Shown here piece by piece: positions 32,722 through 41,640 of a stretch of DNA of 64,000 nt (its first letter is position 1; every line of letters starts with the position of its first letter). Position numbers and translations under genes: made by a program. Under the pieces are notes generated by a model. It was not told the DNA's origin and did not search any database. It saw only the letters and a list, made by a program, of their open reading frames with translations. This stretch comes from Candidatus Omnitrophota bacterium (GTDB taxonomy: Bacteria > Hinthialibacterota > Hinthialibacteria > OLB16): positions 82,333 to 146,332 of the forward strand of contig JACKFH010000011.1 of NCBI GenBank assembly GCA_020632575.1, given 5' to 3'.

Positions 32722-33810
32722 TCAGTAAACCCCTTCGATGGTCTTCTTCTCGGTGAACCCGAAGGGACGAACCTCGCCCACGCCATCCCATGGGAATTTG
32801 ACATAGGGGTCCCGGCGGATCGCTTCATCCCGCTCTAGGAAGCGCGGCATGAAAAGTTCCTTGGTGAGGGTGGTCAGTTCGACCCGACCCCATTCTCCCA
32901 ATTCGACCGTTTTCGTGGTCTCGTTTGGATCGACCACGCGCAAGACGGCGCGCGGTTGGGGGGCGTAGTAAGTGAGAGCGTAGTCATCCTCGGGTCCAAC
33001 CGGTTTGCTGCACGCCAAGCCCATCAGGGTGTTCCCATAAGTCGGGACCAGCATGCCCTCCTCCTCGAGCACCTCCTCGCAGAGGAATCGGATGACTTGA
33101 GAAGTCATCGAGGTTCCGCCGCAAAAGACACCGCGGACGCCCGCCTCTGGAACCGAGATCTCCTCGCCCAAGGCTTCGAGAAGGCGGGGAGTCGCGAAAA
33201 GGCAACGGACCTCTCGGTGTTTGATGATCGTGGCGGCTTGGGAAATGACATGAGCCATGTACTCTTTGACCTCATCGGTCTTTCCTTGCGCCAACCGGAT
33301 CTTGACCCAACGAGGATCAAGGTCGAGGAAATAGCAGGAACCGCCGCGAATGTTGGCGAGATGCTCGATCGCGAGACGCAGGCGACGCGGGCCGGTGGGG
33401 CCCATCATCAACCAGTTCCCGCCACGGGGAAAATACTCATCATCCAGCGTTCCCGAAAACTCCGAGTAGTCGATCAGGTGGTCTTCCCAACTGATTCGCT
33501 GTTTGGGCATGCCGGTTGTGCCGCCGGTTTCGAAAATCTTGAAAGGTTTACCCCGGTAAGGTTTGGGAATCCACTGATGATGAGGGAGATCGCGAAGGTA
33601 GTTGTCCTCGAAATGGGGGAATTTCGCGATATCCTCATAAGTTTGGATCTCTTCGATGGGATTCCAGCCTGCCTTTTTGGCCCATTCCAACCAGAAGGGG
33701 CAACCGGTTTCATCGGAGAAATGCCAGTGGATGATCTCTTTGACATGCTGGTTTAATTTTTCCTTCGCCTGGTCCACCGCGGACTGAGGGGCGATTTCCA
33801 TTTCGGTCAT
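32722..33810 (-). CDS. Adenylate-forming enzyme (PaaK/EhpF-like), without the usual C-terminal domain
   Basis: A 362-residue ANL-superfamily protein. The phosphate-binding loop is FETGGTTGMPKQR and other core blocks are GVFCGGTSMTSQV, GMLVPTYGNTLMGL, LRVVDPNE and DGVGEVRPF. It resembles phenylacetate-CoA ligase but ends directly after the GEVRP strand, so the mobile 90-110 residue C-terminal domain of CoA-forming members is missing; EhpF-type enzymes are similarly short. It could adenylate a carboxylic acid for transfer to an unknown acceptor. It starts 13 bases after the symporter stop and has AGGAG upstream. Its place behind an SSS transporter implies activation of the imported acid. Confidence 0.83.
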   Translation of the reverse strand: MTEMEIAPQSAVDQAKEKLNQHVKEIIHWHFSDETGCPFWLEWAKKAGWNPIEEIQTYEDIAKFPHFEDNYLRDLPHHQWIPKPYRGKPFKIFETGGTTGMPKQRISWEDHLIDYSEFSGTLDDEYFPRGGNWLMMGPTGPRRLRLAIEHLANIRGGSCYFLDLDPRWVKIRLAQGKTDEVKEYMAHVISQAATIIKHREVRCLFATPRLLEALGEEISVPEAGVRGVFCGGTSMTSQVIRFLCEEVLEEEGMLVPTYGNTLMGLACSKPVGPEDDYALTYYAPQPRAVLRVVDPNETTKTVELGEWGRVELTTLTKELFMPRFLERDEAIRRDPYVKFPWDGVGEVRPFGFTEKKTIEGVY

Positions 33811-33823
33811 TCGTGTTGCGCTC

Positions 33824-35356
33824 CTACTTCTGAATCGGTTCGGGAAAGAACTTTCGGATTGTTTCCTCGGAAGGCGGTTTGGTCACCAGCGAGACGGCCA
33901 CGAATACGACCAGGGTGACGAAAAAGATAATGGCCACCGGCATCATGCCAGCAATCAATAACTCATCCTCCCCATGCGCCTCACCAATGATGACGTCATT
34001 ATAAAAGAAATACCCCCAGGTGGCCGCCATCGCTAGAACCGAGGCGATCGCGCCCGCCTTGGTCGCCCGCTTCCAATAGACCGCGCCGACGATGATGGGG
34101 AAAAGACTGCCAAATCCGCTGAAGCACCAAACGCCGAGATCGAAAACCTGTGCGGGCTCATACAATGCCAGGATGTAGGTGATCACGACGATGAGGACGA
34201 TGAAGCACCGGGCGAGGAGGATCTTCTGTTTATCGTTAAAATGGTCCTCGCCAAAGTGATGAACGATGACATCGTTGGTGAACATGGTTCCGAGGCACAT
34301 GAACTGCGAATCGAGCGAGGACATGATGGCGGCGAGAATGCCCGCTCCCAAGATGCCGCTGACATAGGGGTCGTGGATGAGTTGACCCACCATGCGACCT
34401 AAAACCTGATTGGGATTGATGGTTTGACCCGCGTAAAAGGCCGCCCCCCAAATACCGATGAGAATGCAGGGAACCCAAACGATCATAATGAAGATCGGGT
34501 GGGCGACGACGGTGAGACGAAAAGTCTTCGCGCTCTTGGCGGTGAGCCAATGTTGGAACAGGTGGGGGAACATGCCCACCGAGAGGGGAACAAAACAGTA
34601 GGTGAAAAACTGAAGTTGTCCCATCATCCCCTCGCGCGCCAGACGCTCGGGAACTTTTTCAAGAACCTGTTGGGAGGCGGCGTCCATTCCTCCGAGACGA
34701 TTCGAGATGAGATAAAATGCGACGACGCCGGTGGTCATGAAAACGATCGTTTGCAAAGTATTGGCCCAGACCGCGCCGCGAAGGCCGCCGAAAAAGACGT
34801 AGATGAGGACCACCCCCGCGATAACCAGGTTGGTGAGCCAAGGTGGAATTCCGCCATTCAAGGCGGGATTCGGGTGGGGGAAGAGATCCGGGAATGCGCC
34901 AGAAGTAATCGGAAGCACGACACGACCGGCCCCAATGAGTCCGATGAGGAGGTAGGGAATCACGAGCCCGACAAGGATCGGGAACAGGAGGTGACCGAGA
35001 AAATTGCTTTCATAACGGTCACGAAAGAACTGACACTGGGTCACATACCCATACTGCTTGCCGATCGCCCAAACCTTGATTCCGACCAGGAAGAAGACGG
35101 CGGAGTGAACCAGACCGGACCAAGAGGCCATGAGGCCATAGACGCCGACCCCGCTGGTGAACGCTTTGCCGGTGCTTCCCACTAAGGCGAAAGCGGTCAT
35201 GGTGGTGCCGAAGACCGACATCAGAAGTAAGACCGGACCGATGGAATGGCTGGCGACAAAATAGTCCTTTGAGGTGCCGGTGAAAAAACGATTGCTCGCG
35301 ACTCCCAGGGTCAGGAGCACGCCCAAGTAGAGGCAAATGATAAGGAGAGAGGTCAC
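33824..35356 (-). CDS. Sodium:solute symporter (SSS family)
   Basis: A 510-residue protein with about 13 hydrophobic segments and SSS features: FVASHSIGPVLLLMSVFGTTMTAFALVGSTGKAFTSGVG near the N-terminus, GGLRGAVWANTLQTIVFMTTG in the middle, GAGILAAIMSSLDSQFMCLGTMFTNDV (sodium-site serine-rich helix) and LYEPAQVFDLGVWCFSGFGSLFPIIVGAVYWKRATKAGA. The family takes up monocarboxylates, sugars, amino acids or urea with sodium. The GTG start overlaps the previous stop (GTGA), so it is translationally coupled to the small DUF3311-like protein, a common SSS companion. Its substrate is unknown; the adjacent adenylate-forming enzyme suggests an organic acid. Confidence 0.92.
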   Translation of the reverse strand: MTSLLIICLYLGVLLTLGVASNRFFTGTSKDYFVASHSIGPVLLLMSVFGTTMTAFALVGSTGKAFTSGVGVYGLMASWSGLVHSAVFFLVGIKVWAIGKQYGYVTQCQFFRDRYESNFLGHLLFPILVGLVIPYLLIGLIGAGRVVLPITSGAFPDLFPHPNPALNGGIPPWLTNLVIAGVVLIYVFFGGLRGAVWANTLQTIVFMTTGVVAFYLISNRLGGMDAASQQVLEKVPERLAREGMMGQLQFFTYCFVPLSVGMFPHLFQHWLTAKSAKTFRLTVVAHPIFIMIVWVPCILIGIWGAAFYAGQTINPNQVLGRMVGQLIHDPYVSGILGAGILAAIMSSLDSQFMCLGTMFTNDVIVHHFGEDHFNDKQKILLARCFIVLIVVITYILALYEPAQVFDLGVWCFSGFGSLFPIIVGAVYWKRATKAGAIASVLAMAATWGYFFYNDVIIGEAHGEDELLIAGMMPVAIIFFVTLVVFVAVSLVTKPPSEETIRKFFPEPIQK

Positions 35357-35595
35357 GAGCGGTCGGAGCCCCCTTCGGTCGGGAGTTGTCCGGTTTCACC
35401 GAATTCCTCAATCTCATAGGGCCAAGCAAAGTAGGAGGCCAAGGCCCAGAGAGAAGCCGCCAACAAAGAGTAAATGGCGTGGTATCCGAGACCGGCCGGA
35501 AGAAACCCGAACCAGAGGTCACGGTTATTCCAATTCCAGAAATCCTGGTGGAGCAGAAACAGGACAATCCCCGCGACGGCGACAAGTTTTTTCAT
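35353..35595 (-). CDS. DUF3311-like small membrane protein, partner of the symporter
   Basis: An 80-residue protein with an N-terminal hydrophobic segment (LVAVAGIVLFLLH) and a second one (LWFGFLPAGLGYHAIYSLLAASLWALASYFAW). Small two-helix proteins of the DUF3311 type occur as the first gene of SSS symporter units, and this one overlaps the symporter start by four bases. It may be an assembly or regulatory subunit. The acidic tail (EIEEFGETGQLPTEGG) faces away from the membrane. Confidence 0.75.
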   Translation of the reverse strand: MKKLVAVAGIVLFLLHQDFWNWNNRDLWFGFLPAGLGYHAIYSLLAASLWALASYFAWPYEIEEFGETGQLPTEGGSDRS

Positions 35596-35616
35596 GGTTT
35601 AATGGGCGGCCTCATT

Positions 35617-37185
35617 TCACTTTTTGTCCGTGTTTTCCAATGCGTACAGGTGCGTTTGTGTCGCGACATAGAGCACGCCATTGGAGACCACGGGAGTCGA
35701 ATAGATGGGTGCGTCGAACTGGATTTCGTTCAAGACTTCCTTTTCTTTTCCCGCCTTCATAATCAAGAGGATCCCATCCTCATTGCCCAGATAGATCTTC
35801 CCATCGGCGACGAAGGTGGAGGACCAGATGTGGCTCATGGTGTCATGAACCCAGTAGGGCTCCCCAGTTTCGGCGTCCAGGCAATGGATGAAACCATCGT
35901 AGTCGGCGATGAACAGGAGTCCATCCACGATTGAGGCGGTCGAAATCGATCGATTGATTTTGTCGTAAGTCCAAATCTTGCCGGACTTGGTGATGTCGCC
36001 CTTTTGGGTGGCGTCGATGCAAGTCAAAATCCCAACGCCGGAACCGTGCTCGGGATCCTGGCCGATGGCCACATAGATTTTATTGTCGTGGACCACAGGT
36101 GTGGCGATGATTTCGCTAGGCCCCTCGGGGGCGGGATACTTGATGGGATTGCCATCCTCGTCAATCTTGTATTTTTGAGGGACGCAATCGCAGCGGAAGA
36201 CTTCTTTCAGAATATGAAACTCCGGATCGTCCGGATCGGGAACGGGATTTGGGTTGAACCCGTAGCAGAATCCATCGCCCGCGCCAAAGATAACGAGACC
36301 GTCATCGCCAATGCCCTCGGCGAAAGCGGGCGATGACCAATTGCAGTGCATCAGCCGCTCAGAAATCCCGCTGACCTCCTCACCGAGCAACTCGCCCGAT
36401 TCTTGGTCCAGACAAATCAGCGCCGGGGCGAATGGAGAGGGGATGTTGACGTGCGACCAATCCTGTCCATTGGAAGTGGTTACGTAGAGCTTGCCCTCAT
36501 GCGGGAGGACGCTGCTACTGGAAATGTTGTGAGGAAAAACGCCGAGCTCGTCGCGCATATCGAAGGTCCAAAGGATATCGGCGTCTGTCGGGCCGGGTTC
36601 GATCGGCGGATTCCCCTCACCGGCCATGTATTGGCCCTCGTCCTCGAATGGACCATCGTTGCCATTCGCCATGCCATGGACATCCATGCACACCACCTCG
36701 CAGCGGTTGGTCACCACGAAGACGCGATCCCCCACCACGGCGGGCGATGAGCAGATTCCGAGGAACTCCCAGTCGCTGACCTTGCCTGCCCCTAGTTTGG
36801 GCACCACAAGCTGCCAGAGGAAATCGCCCGTCTTTTCATCGAGGCAATAGACGTTCCCATGGTCTCCTTCGTGCTTGGGGTCCCGAGGACTCTCGTTGTT
36901 GGTGCCAACATAGACCCGACCATCGGCGATGGTCACGTTTCCATAGGCTTGAGAGCCGAGTTTTGCGACCCATTTCACATTTTTGGTGGTGGACATGTCG
37001 ACTGTTTCGTCATCGCCAGTGGTCTCACCTGGTTTGAAATGGTCGACGATGCCCTTTTCCTCGGAGGCCATGTTTTTGGTGGGATCGCCTCCCCATTGGG
37101 GCCAATCCGACGAGTAAGCGGTCCCGACCGTCAGGCCGAGAATCGCGAGGGACATTGCGATGGAGCGATATCTGTTGTGCATCAT
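35617..37185 (-). CDS. Secreted PQQ-like beta-propeller protein, 522 residues
   Basis: A signal peptide (IAMSLAILGLTVGTAYSS) leads to DWPQWGGDPTKNM, the usual PQQ-propeller opening. Blade motifs include YGNVTIADGRVYVGTNN, VYCLDEKTGDFLWQL, ALICLDQESGELLG, CIDATQKGDITKSGKIWTYDKINR and IHCLDAETGEPYW. These give a BamB/PQQ-dehydrogenase type fold, but no catalytic calcium/PQQ residues can be identified. It precedes the DUF3311 gene by 21 bases and follows the larger propeller by 36, so it belongs to the symporter operon. It could bind and deliver the extracellular ligand, or oxidise it. Confidence 0.88.
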   Translation of the reverse strand: MMHNRYRSIAMSLAILGLTVGTAYSSDWPQWGGDPTKNMASEEKGIVDHFKPGETTGDDETVDMSTTKNVKWVAKLGSQAYGNVTIADGRVYVGTNNESPRDPKHEGDHGNVYCLDEKTGDFLWQLVVPKLGAGKVSDWEFLGICSSPAVVGDRVFVVTNRCEVVCMDVHGMANGNDGPFEDEGQYMAGEGNPPIEPGPTDADILWTFDMRDELGVFPHNISSSSVLPHEGKLYVTTSNGQDWSHVNIPSPFAPALICLDQESGELLGEEVSGISERLMHCNWSSPAFAEGIGDDGLVIFGAGDGFCYGFNPNPVPDPDDPEFHILKEVFRCDCVPQKYKIDEDGNPIKYPAPEGPSEIIATPVVHDNKIYVAIGQDPEHGSGVGILTCIDATQKGDITKSGKIWTYDKINRSISTASIVDGLLFIADYDGFIHCLDAETGEPYWVHDTMSHIWSSTFVADGKIYLGNEDGILLIMKAGKEKEVLNEIQFDAPIYSTPVVSNGVLYVATQTHLYALENTDKK

Positions 37186-37221
37186 GATAGGATCGTGAGA
37201 CTCCTTTTCTAAATTCTCTTC

Positions 37222-39513
37222 CTATTCGTTGGGGGTGACGACGACGTTGTCCACAAACACCTTGAAGCGGCTTTGAAGCGCGAACCCAAACAGACCGGGC
37301 GCTCCCTGTGCATGAGCGTGTTTGTGGGGAACCTCGATATTCCAACCCTCCGGCTCGTCCTCGCCTTTCGGCCAGGCCTTTGCGCGAACGACACCCGAGC
37401 CATCGGGAGCGACATCCACCCGGGTTTTGAGAGTGTACCACTTTTTGGCGTCCCACTTGAACGGAACGCCTACTTTTAGTCGGTTGTGATTGGAACTGAC
37501 CTCGATCTGTTGAGCGTTTCCGATAAGAGCGATGAAGTACCTCTGGTTGATCACGCCGACGTTGGATTTCATCCGACGGTTGCCATCGGTCATGACATCC
37601 GCCTGCACGGTGTAGTTGCTTTCATCGGGATGGCCGATGAAGGTGATCGCTCTTTGGAACAGGACATTGTCGAGAGTTTTCGAAAGGACCTTGTTGCCGT
37701 CCATTTCACGAATGTCCCATTTGAACCGGGCGCCAATCCAAGGGAGCGGAGGGAAGGCGAACTTGCCCTCGCCATTCGGATCGGGAACATCGATTTCGAA
37801 GGATTCGAAATCCTCCTTGATGGGAAGTTCCGGCAGAACTCTTCCGCGGATTGTCCCTTTCAGGTCACCCGACTTCGCCATGTAGGCGCCGGCTGAAATC
37901 GTGGCGTCCTCCCCCGCGACCAATTCGCCGGAATCGTTGAATTCGGCGTCCATCTTGACCTTGACCTTGGCGGTCGGCGGGATGAATTTGCTCCACTCGG
38001 CGGAATCGACGTCATCGACGAAGAACCCCTTCGAGTCGAGCGAGTCGATATCGAAGGAGACGGTCTCGCCGGGGCGCATCAGAACTTCCGAGGGAACGAT
38101 TTGCAGTTGGGCCGCGGGGCCGGGTTCGGGAGCGGGTTTTTCCGACGAGGGTTGGGGAGGGTTCCCACCCTTCGCGCTCCCGAAACAATACAGATGATCG
38201 GTGGTGAAAACATAGATTCGCCCATTCCAAATCGACGGGGCTCCAAGGCAAGCGCCCTCGAGTTTCAGGTGGCAGAGGGTTTCCGCCCCGGTTTCGCCCG
38301 GGCGGAGAATGTAGAAATCTCCCTGCGGAAAACCGACATAGATCTTCCCGTCGGCGTAGATCGGAGAAGCGTGAATCTGGTCGGCGCTAAGCTTCTCTTG
38401 CCAGAGAATTTTCCCGCTCTTCGAATCGACGCAGACCAACTCACCAGTATGGACCGTTTGATAGATTTTGCCGTCATGGATACAGGGAGAACTGGTAAAC
38501 ATCATGAGGGGCGCGCGCCAGTTTTCGTAGGATTGATCGATCACCACAGGTCCAGACTCGCCCTCTTTTGGTTCAGCGCCGGTTTTGAGCGAAATCATCC
38601 GACCCGTTTCGCTACTGTCCATGTTCTCCTTGCCATGAATGGCAATAATGTTGCCCTGGCCATCCGGGACGACTGTGGAATTGACGCCGCCATGGGAGAA
38701 CTGATAGCGCCAAACGGGATCGCCGGTTTTGACATTGACGCAGACAATATTCCCGCAACCGGTTCCACAGTAGAAAACGCGACGGCCATTTTCCCATCCG
38801 AAGATCGGGGTGGAGAAGGAGCTGTCATGCGGCCCGACGCCCGGCGTGGAGGTCCAAACCAGTTCGCCGGACACCTTGTTAAAGGCGTAGAATCGATCCC
38901 GAGCCGGACCATCCGAGCCCCAGTTGCTGGTGATGCCCCGCACGATGACCAAATCACCATCGATCACCGGGCATCCGGTTCGACCATTGGGAAAAGTAAG
39001 ACGGCCATACTCCTCCATGAAGGAATGTTGCCAAAGAAGTTCGCCTTTCGGAGTAAAGCAGGCGAAGATGCCGGGCGTGGTCAGGAGGTAGACATTTCCC
39101 GTTTCCGGGTCGACCCCAGGACTGCCGATGGTGTATCGATCGTAAACGTTGTCGCTGAGAAAATCGTTGAACCCTTCCTCCCAGATGGTTTCGCCGGAGA
39201 CCGGGTCGAGGCACACCAAGTATTCCCGGAGGTCCGGACCCTCCCCACGATACCCCCAAGCGTACACACGCTCCTCGCCATCGGAGGAGACAATCAGCGG
39301 TTCGCCGCGTCCCTTGAGATCCTTTGTCCAGAGGTGATTTTCGCCATTGAGTTCAAGGGTGTCCGGTAAGCCTTTTTCCAACGACTCTCCAGTCTGGAGG
39401 GGGCCGCGCCAGTTCAGCCACCCATTGACTTCGGCGGTCGTGGGTGACGCCCAGGCGGTTGATAAAAGGATGGCGGAGATGGCAAGCAGGTTTTGAAGCG
39501 GTTGTTTAAACAT
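37222..39513 (-). CDS. Secreted PQQ-like beta-propeller protein with a C-terminal laminin-G-like domain
   Basis: After a signal peptide (LLAISAILLSTAWASPTTA) comes GWLNWRGPLQTGESLEKGLP, then propeller repeats to about residue 440 (LVCLDPVSGETIWEEGF, VYLLTTPGIFACFTPKGELLW, IVCVNVKTGDPVWRY, LVCVDSKSGKILWQEKLS). A proline-rich linker (PPQPSSEKPAPEPGP) follows, then a ~300-residue region with IKEDFESFEIDVPDPNGEGKFAFPPLPWIGARFKW and VQADVMTDGNRRMKSNVGVINQRYFIAL, and an ending RFKVFVDNVVVTPN that looks like a jellyroll or laminin-G-type binding domain. The ATG 39513 start has GGAAAG upstream. Large two-domain propellers of this kind are typical of planctomycete-like genomes; ligand unknown. Confidence 0.86.
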   Translation of the reverse strand: MFKQPLQNLLAISAILLSTAWASPTTAEVNGWLNWRGPLQTGESLEKGLPDTLELNGENHLWTKDLKGRGEPLIVSSDGEERVYAWGYRGEGPDLREYLVCLDPVSGETIWEEGFNDFLSDNVYDRYTIGSPGVDPETGNVYLLTTPGIFACFTPKGELLWQHSFMEEYGRLTFPNGRTGCPVIDGDLVIVRGITSNWGSDGPARDRFYAFNKVSGELVWTSTPGVGPHDSSFSTPIFGWENGRRVFYCGTGCGNIVCVNVKTGDPVWRYQFSHGGVNSTVVPDGQGNIIAIHGKENMDSSETGRMISLKTGAEPKEGESGPVVIDQSYENWRAPLMMFTSSPCIHDGKIYQTVHTGELVCVDSKSGKILWQEKLSADQIHASPIYADGKIYVGFPQGDFYILRPGETGAETLCHLKLEGACLGAPSIWNGRIYVFTTDHLYCFGSAKGGNPPQPSSEKPAPEPGPAAQLQIVPSEVLMRPGETVSFDIDSLDSKGFFVDDVDSAEWSKFIPPTAKVKVKMDAEFNDSGELVAGEDATISAGAYMAKSGDLKGTIRGRVLPELPIKEDFESFEIDVPDPNGEGKFAFPPLPWIGARFKWDIREMDGNKVLSKTLDNVLFQRAITFIGHPDESNYTVQADVMTDGNRRMKSNVGVINQRYFIALIGNAQQIEVSSNHNRLKVGVPFKWDAKKWYTLKTRVDVAPDGSGVVRAKAWPKGEDEPEGWNIEVPHKHAHAQGAPGLFGFALQSRFKVFVDNVVVTPNE

Positions 39514-39580
39514 GATGCTTTCCTTTCCCATTCGGTTCTAGGAAATCGTAATCACAAATCGACAATGGGTTGAATGAGAT

Positions 39581-40192
39581 CTATAGAGAATCGAGTATGG
39601 TTCGACGCCCGCCTTTGCGGATGATGTCGCCAACCGATTTTGTGCCATTCGTCGCGGAGTAATAAACCGGACCATTGATATCGGCGTCAAAGAGCCCATT
39701 GGGTCCGAGCGAAGTCACTCCCCAATCGTCGGGACGGCCGAAGTTGTCCGGGGTGCCGGGAGATTGGGCCCCGTAACTTCCGAAAGTATTGTAGGCATAG
39801 GTGAAGGGCGGGCCGGTCAGGAACAAGACGGCGGCGCTGGTCTGACTGAGATCCACGGTTTCTCCATGAAAGGGATCGAAGGGAATCTCGGTGAGATAGG
39901 CAATCGGAGTGGTCAGCACCTTCATGCGGGTGAAGGAATCGAAGTTGGCGGGATCGAAGGGGAACAACGTCGGGTCGAGGTCATCCCCATCCGCCGGATA
40001 TTGGTTGTAATCGGTGTAATAGGCCTCGATCGCGGTGCCAAGAGTTCTCATTTCTCCTTGGGCTTTGGTGACTTTGGCTCGAATCTGGGCCTCCAGAAAA
40101 TTGGGCAGAGCGATCGCGATAAGGATCAGGATAATGGCGATAACAATGAGTAATTCAATGAGGGTGAATCCGCGCTGCTTAAACAAATTCAT
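39581..40192 (-). CDS. Type II secretion/type IV pilus pseudopilin (GspG-like)
   Basis: The N-terminus QRGFTLIELLIVIAIILIL is the prepilin signature, cleaved after Gly by PilD with methylation of the new Phe; ALPNFLEAQIRAKVTKAQGEMRTLGTAIEAYYTDYNQYP continues the conserved pseudopilin helix and its transition to the globular head. The head (about 140 residues) lacks the H-X9-DG motif of planctomycete DUF1559 pseudopilins. It lies 67 bases upstream of the large propeller gene on the same strand. It may belong to a dispersed secretion system, as no other gsp or pil genes are in the window. Confidence 0.9.
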   Translation of the reverse strand: MNLFKQRGFTLIELLIVIAIILILIAIALPNFLEAQIRAKVTKAQGEMRTLGTAIEAYYTDYNQYPADGDDLDPTLFPFDPANFDSFTRMKVLTTPIAYLTEIPFDPFHGETVDLSQTSAAVLFLTGPPFTYAYNTFGSYGAQSPGTPDNFGRPDDWGVTSLGPNGLFDADINGPVYYSATNGTKSVGDIIRKGGRRTILDSL

Positions 40193-40370
40193 GTGTGTTT
40201 TCCTCTTGCGTGACTAGCTGAAAAACCATTTCATTTCATTTCGCCATCCGGAACCGATGGTCGCCACAATCGCTTTCGCGATCGCGGATAATTCAGAACT
40301 AGACTATCCCGATTCCCGGATGGTGTCGATAAGGATAGGCAACGAACCCCGGCCAATTCCGTAACGCTTT

Positions 40371-41456
40371 TCACAAAATTGACAATTCATCGTCTTCCGA
40401 TTGGAGTAGATCCTTGTGTTTTTGGTAGACCCAACGGAACTGATGGTAGGTCATTCCGAGTCGTTCCGCGGCTTTCTTCTGATTGTGTTTGCATTCCTCC
40501 AGAGCGGATCGGATCAGAGTTACGGTAAAGTCGCGCACGGCATCCTCAAAAGTGTCGTCGCTCTTGAGCATGGGGGGGGCGCCTCTTCCCTCCCCGGAAT
40601 CGTTGGACTGTGCGGACGCCACGGGGTAGGGACATCGAAAAGGATCGAAAACAATATCCTCAATGAGGTTTTGGTCGGTTCGATACACCGCTCGTTCGAT
40701 CACATTTTTCAGTTGGCGTATATTTCCTGGCCATGAATAGGCGAGGAGTTTTTGCTCAGCCTCCGTCGAGAATTCCGGAGGCTCCGCCCTTCGCAACTCA
40801 TAACTCATTCGTGAGGCGAAGTGGTTGGCCAATAGAAGAATGTCGTCTTTGCGTGCTCGAAGCGGAGGGAGATAGAGGACTTCGAAAGAGAGGCGGTCGA
40901 GGAGATCCTCCTTGAACTCTCCCATCTCCGCTAATTTCGGCAGATCGGCGTTGGTGGCGCCCACGATTCGGACATCCACTCGAATGGTTCGTGAGGATCC
41001 GACCGGTTCGAATCCTCCGTATTCGACCACCCGCAAGATTTTTTCCTGAGTTTCCATCGGCACATTGCCAATCTCATCCAGGAAGAGTGTCCCGCCATCG
41101 GCCAACTCGAAACGCCCTTTCCGAGCCCCGCGAGAACCGGTGAAAGCCCCCTCCGAGTGTCCAAAAAGCTCCGATTCGATCAGGGTCGGCGAGAGAGCCG
41201 CACAATTGAGGGCCACAAGCGGGGATTCCCACCGCTGCGAGAGGTGGTGGATTCGTCGGGCGGCTAACTCCTTGCCGGTCCCCCGCTCGCCAATGAGGAG
41301 AACCGGGCGATTGACTTTGGCCACTCTCGAGAGCTGTTCTTGGAATTCAAGGAAAACCTCCGAAACCCCGATCGCCTCTGGGGAAGAAGGGTGGGAATGG
41401 GGGTCATATCCGGGGTTGTGGGGATCCTCTGCCGCAGCCATAGCGTATTTCACCAC
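40371..41456 (-). CDS. pspF: PspF-like sigma54 activator of the phage-shock operon
   Basis: A 361-residue AAA+ bacterial enhancer-binding protein without an N-terminal sensory domain, as in PspF. The Walker A loop is GERGTGKE, the sigma54-contacting loop is GAFTGS, Walker B is GGTLFLDEIG, and WPGNIRQLKNVIERAVYR marks the sensor II helix. The C-terminal helix-turn-helix NQKKAAERLGMTYHQFRW closely resembles that of enterobacterial PspF. The first start, GTG 41456, has no clear ribosome site, so ATG 41441 is a possible alternative. It diverges from the psp operon and should activate it through a sigma54 promoter when membrane stress releases it from PspA. Confidence 0.93.
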   Translation of the reverse strand: MVKYAMAAAEDPHNPGYDPHSHPSSPEAIGVSEVFLEFQEQLSRVAKVNRPVLLIGERGTGKELAARRIHHLSQRWESPLVALNCAALSPTLIESELFGHSEGAFTGSRGARKGRFELADGGTLFLDEIGNVPMETQEKILRVVEYGGFEPVGSSRTIRVDVRIVGATNADLPKLAEMGEFKEDLLDRLSFEVLYLPPLRARKDDILLLANHFASRMSYELRRAEPPEFSTEAEQKLLAYSWPGNIRQLKNVIERAVYRTDQNLIEDIVFDPFRCPYPVASAQSNDSGEGRGAPPMLKSDDTFEDAVRDFTVTLIRSALEECKHNQKKAAERLGMTYHQFRWVYQKHKDLLQSEDDELSIL

Positions 41457-41563
41457 ATGTTAGTGGGATTTACCACTCCACATCTCCTCTCCGCCTTTGT
41501 CGGAACGGGGAGACATCTCCCTAAGTGACTGAAAAATATAGACTTTGTGTTTGCTATCAACGT

Positions 41564-41579
41564 TGGCACAGATGCTGAT
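41564..41579 (+). promoter_or_regulatory. Candidate sigma54 promoter of the psp operon
   Basis: TGGCAC at 41564-41569 fits the -24 element; the -12 position 12 bases later reads CTGAT (41575-41579) instead of TTGCA, so only half matches. It lies about 60 bases before the first gene of the operon. Two ACATCTCC copies 33 bases apart (41480-41487 and 41513-41520) lie upstream, at three-turn spacing, and could be PspF sites. Confidence 0.3.
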
Positions 41580-41640
41580 ATACGAGATCATAACGAACAA
41601 AGAGAGCAGTTCAAGAAAATCGAAAGGCGAGGAGTCAACC

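Noticed and set aside
38101..39369. 422-codon open frame on the plus strand opposite the large PQQ protein
   Set aside because: Lacks any recognisable domain and overlaps a clear propeller gene; it arises from codon bias of the other strand.
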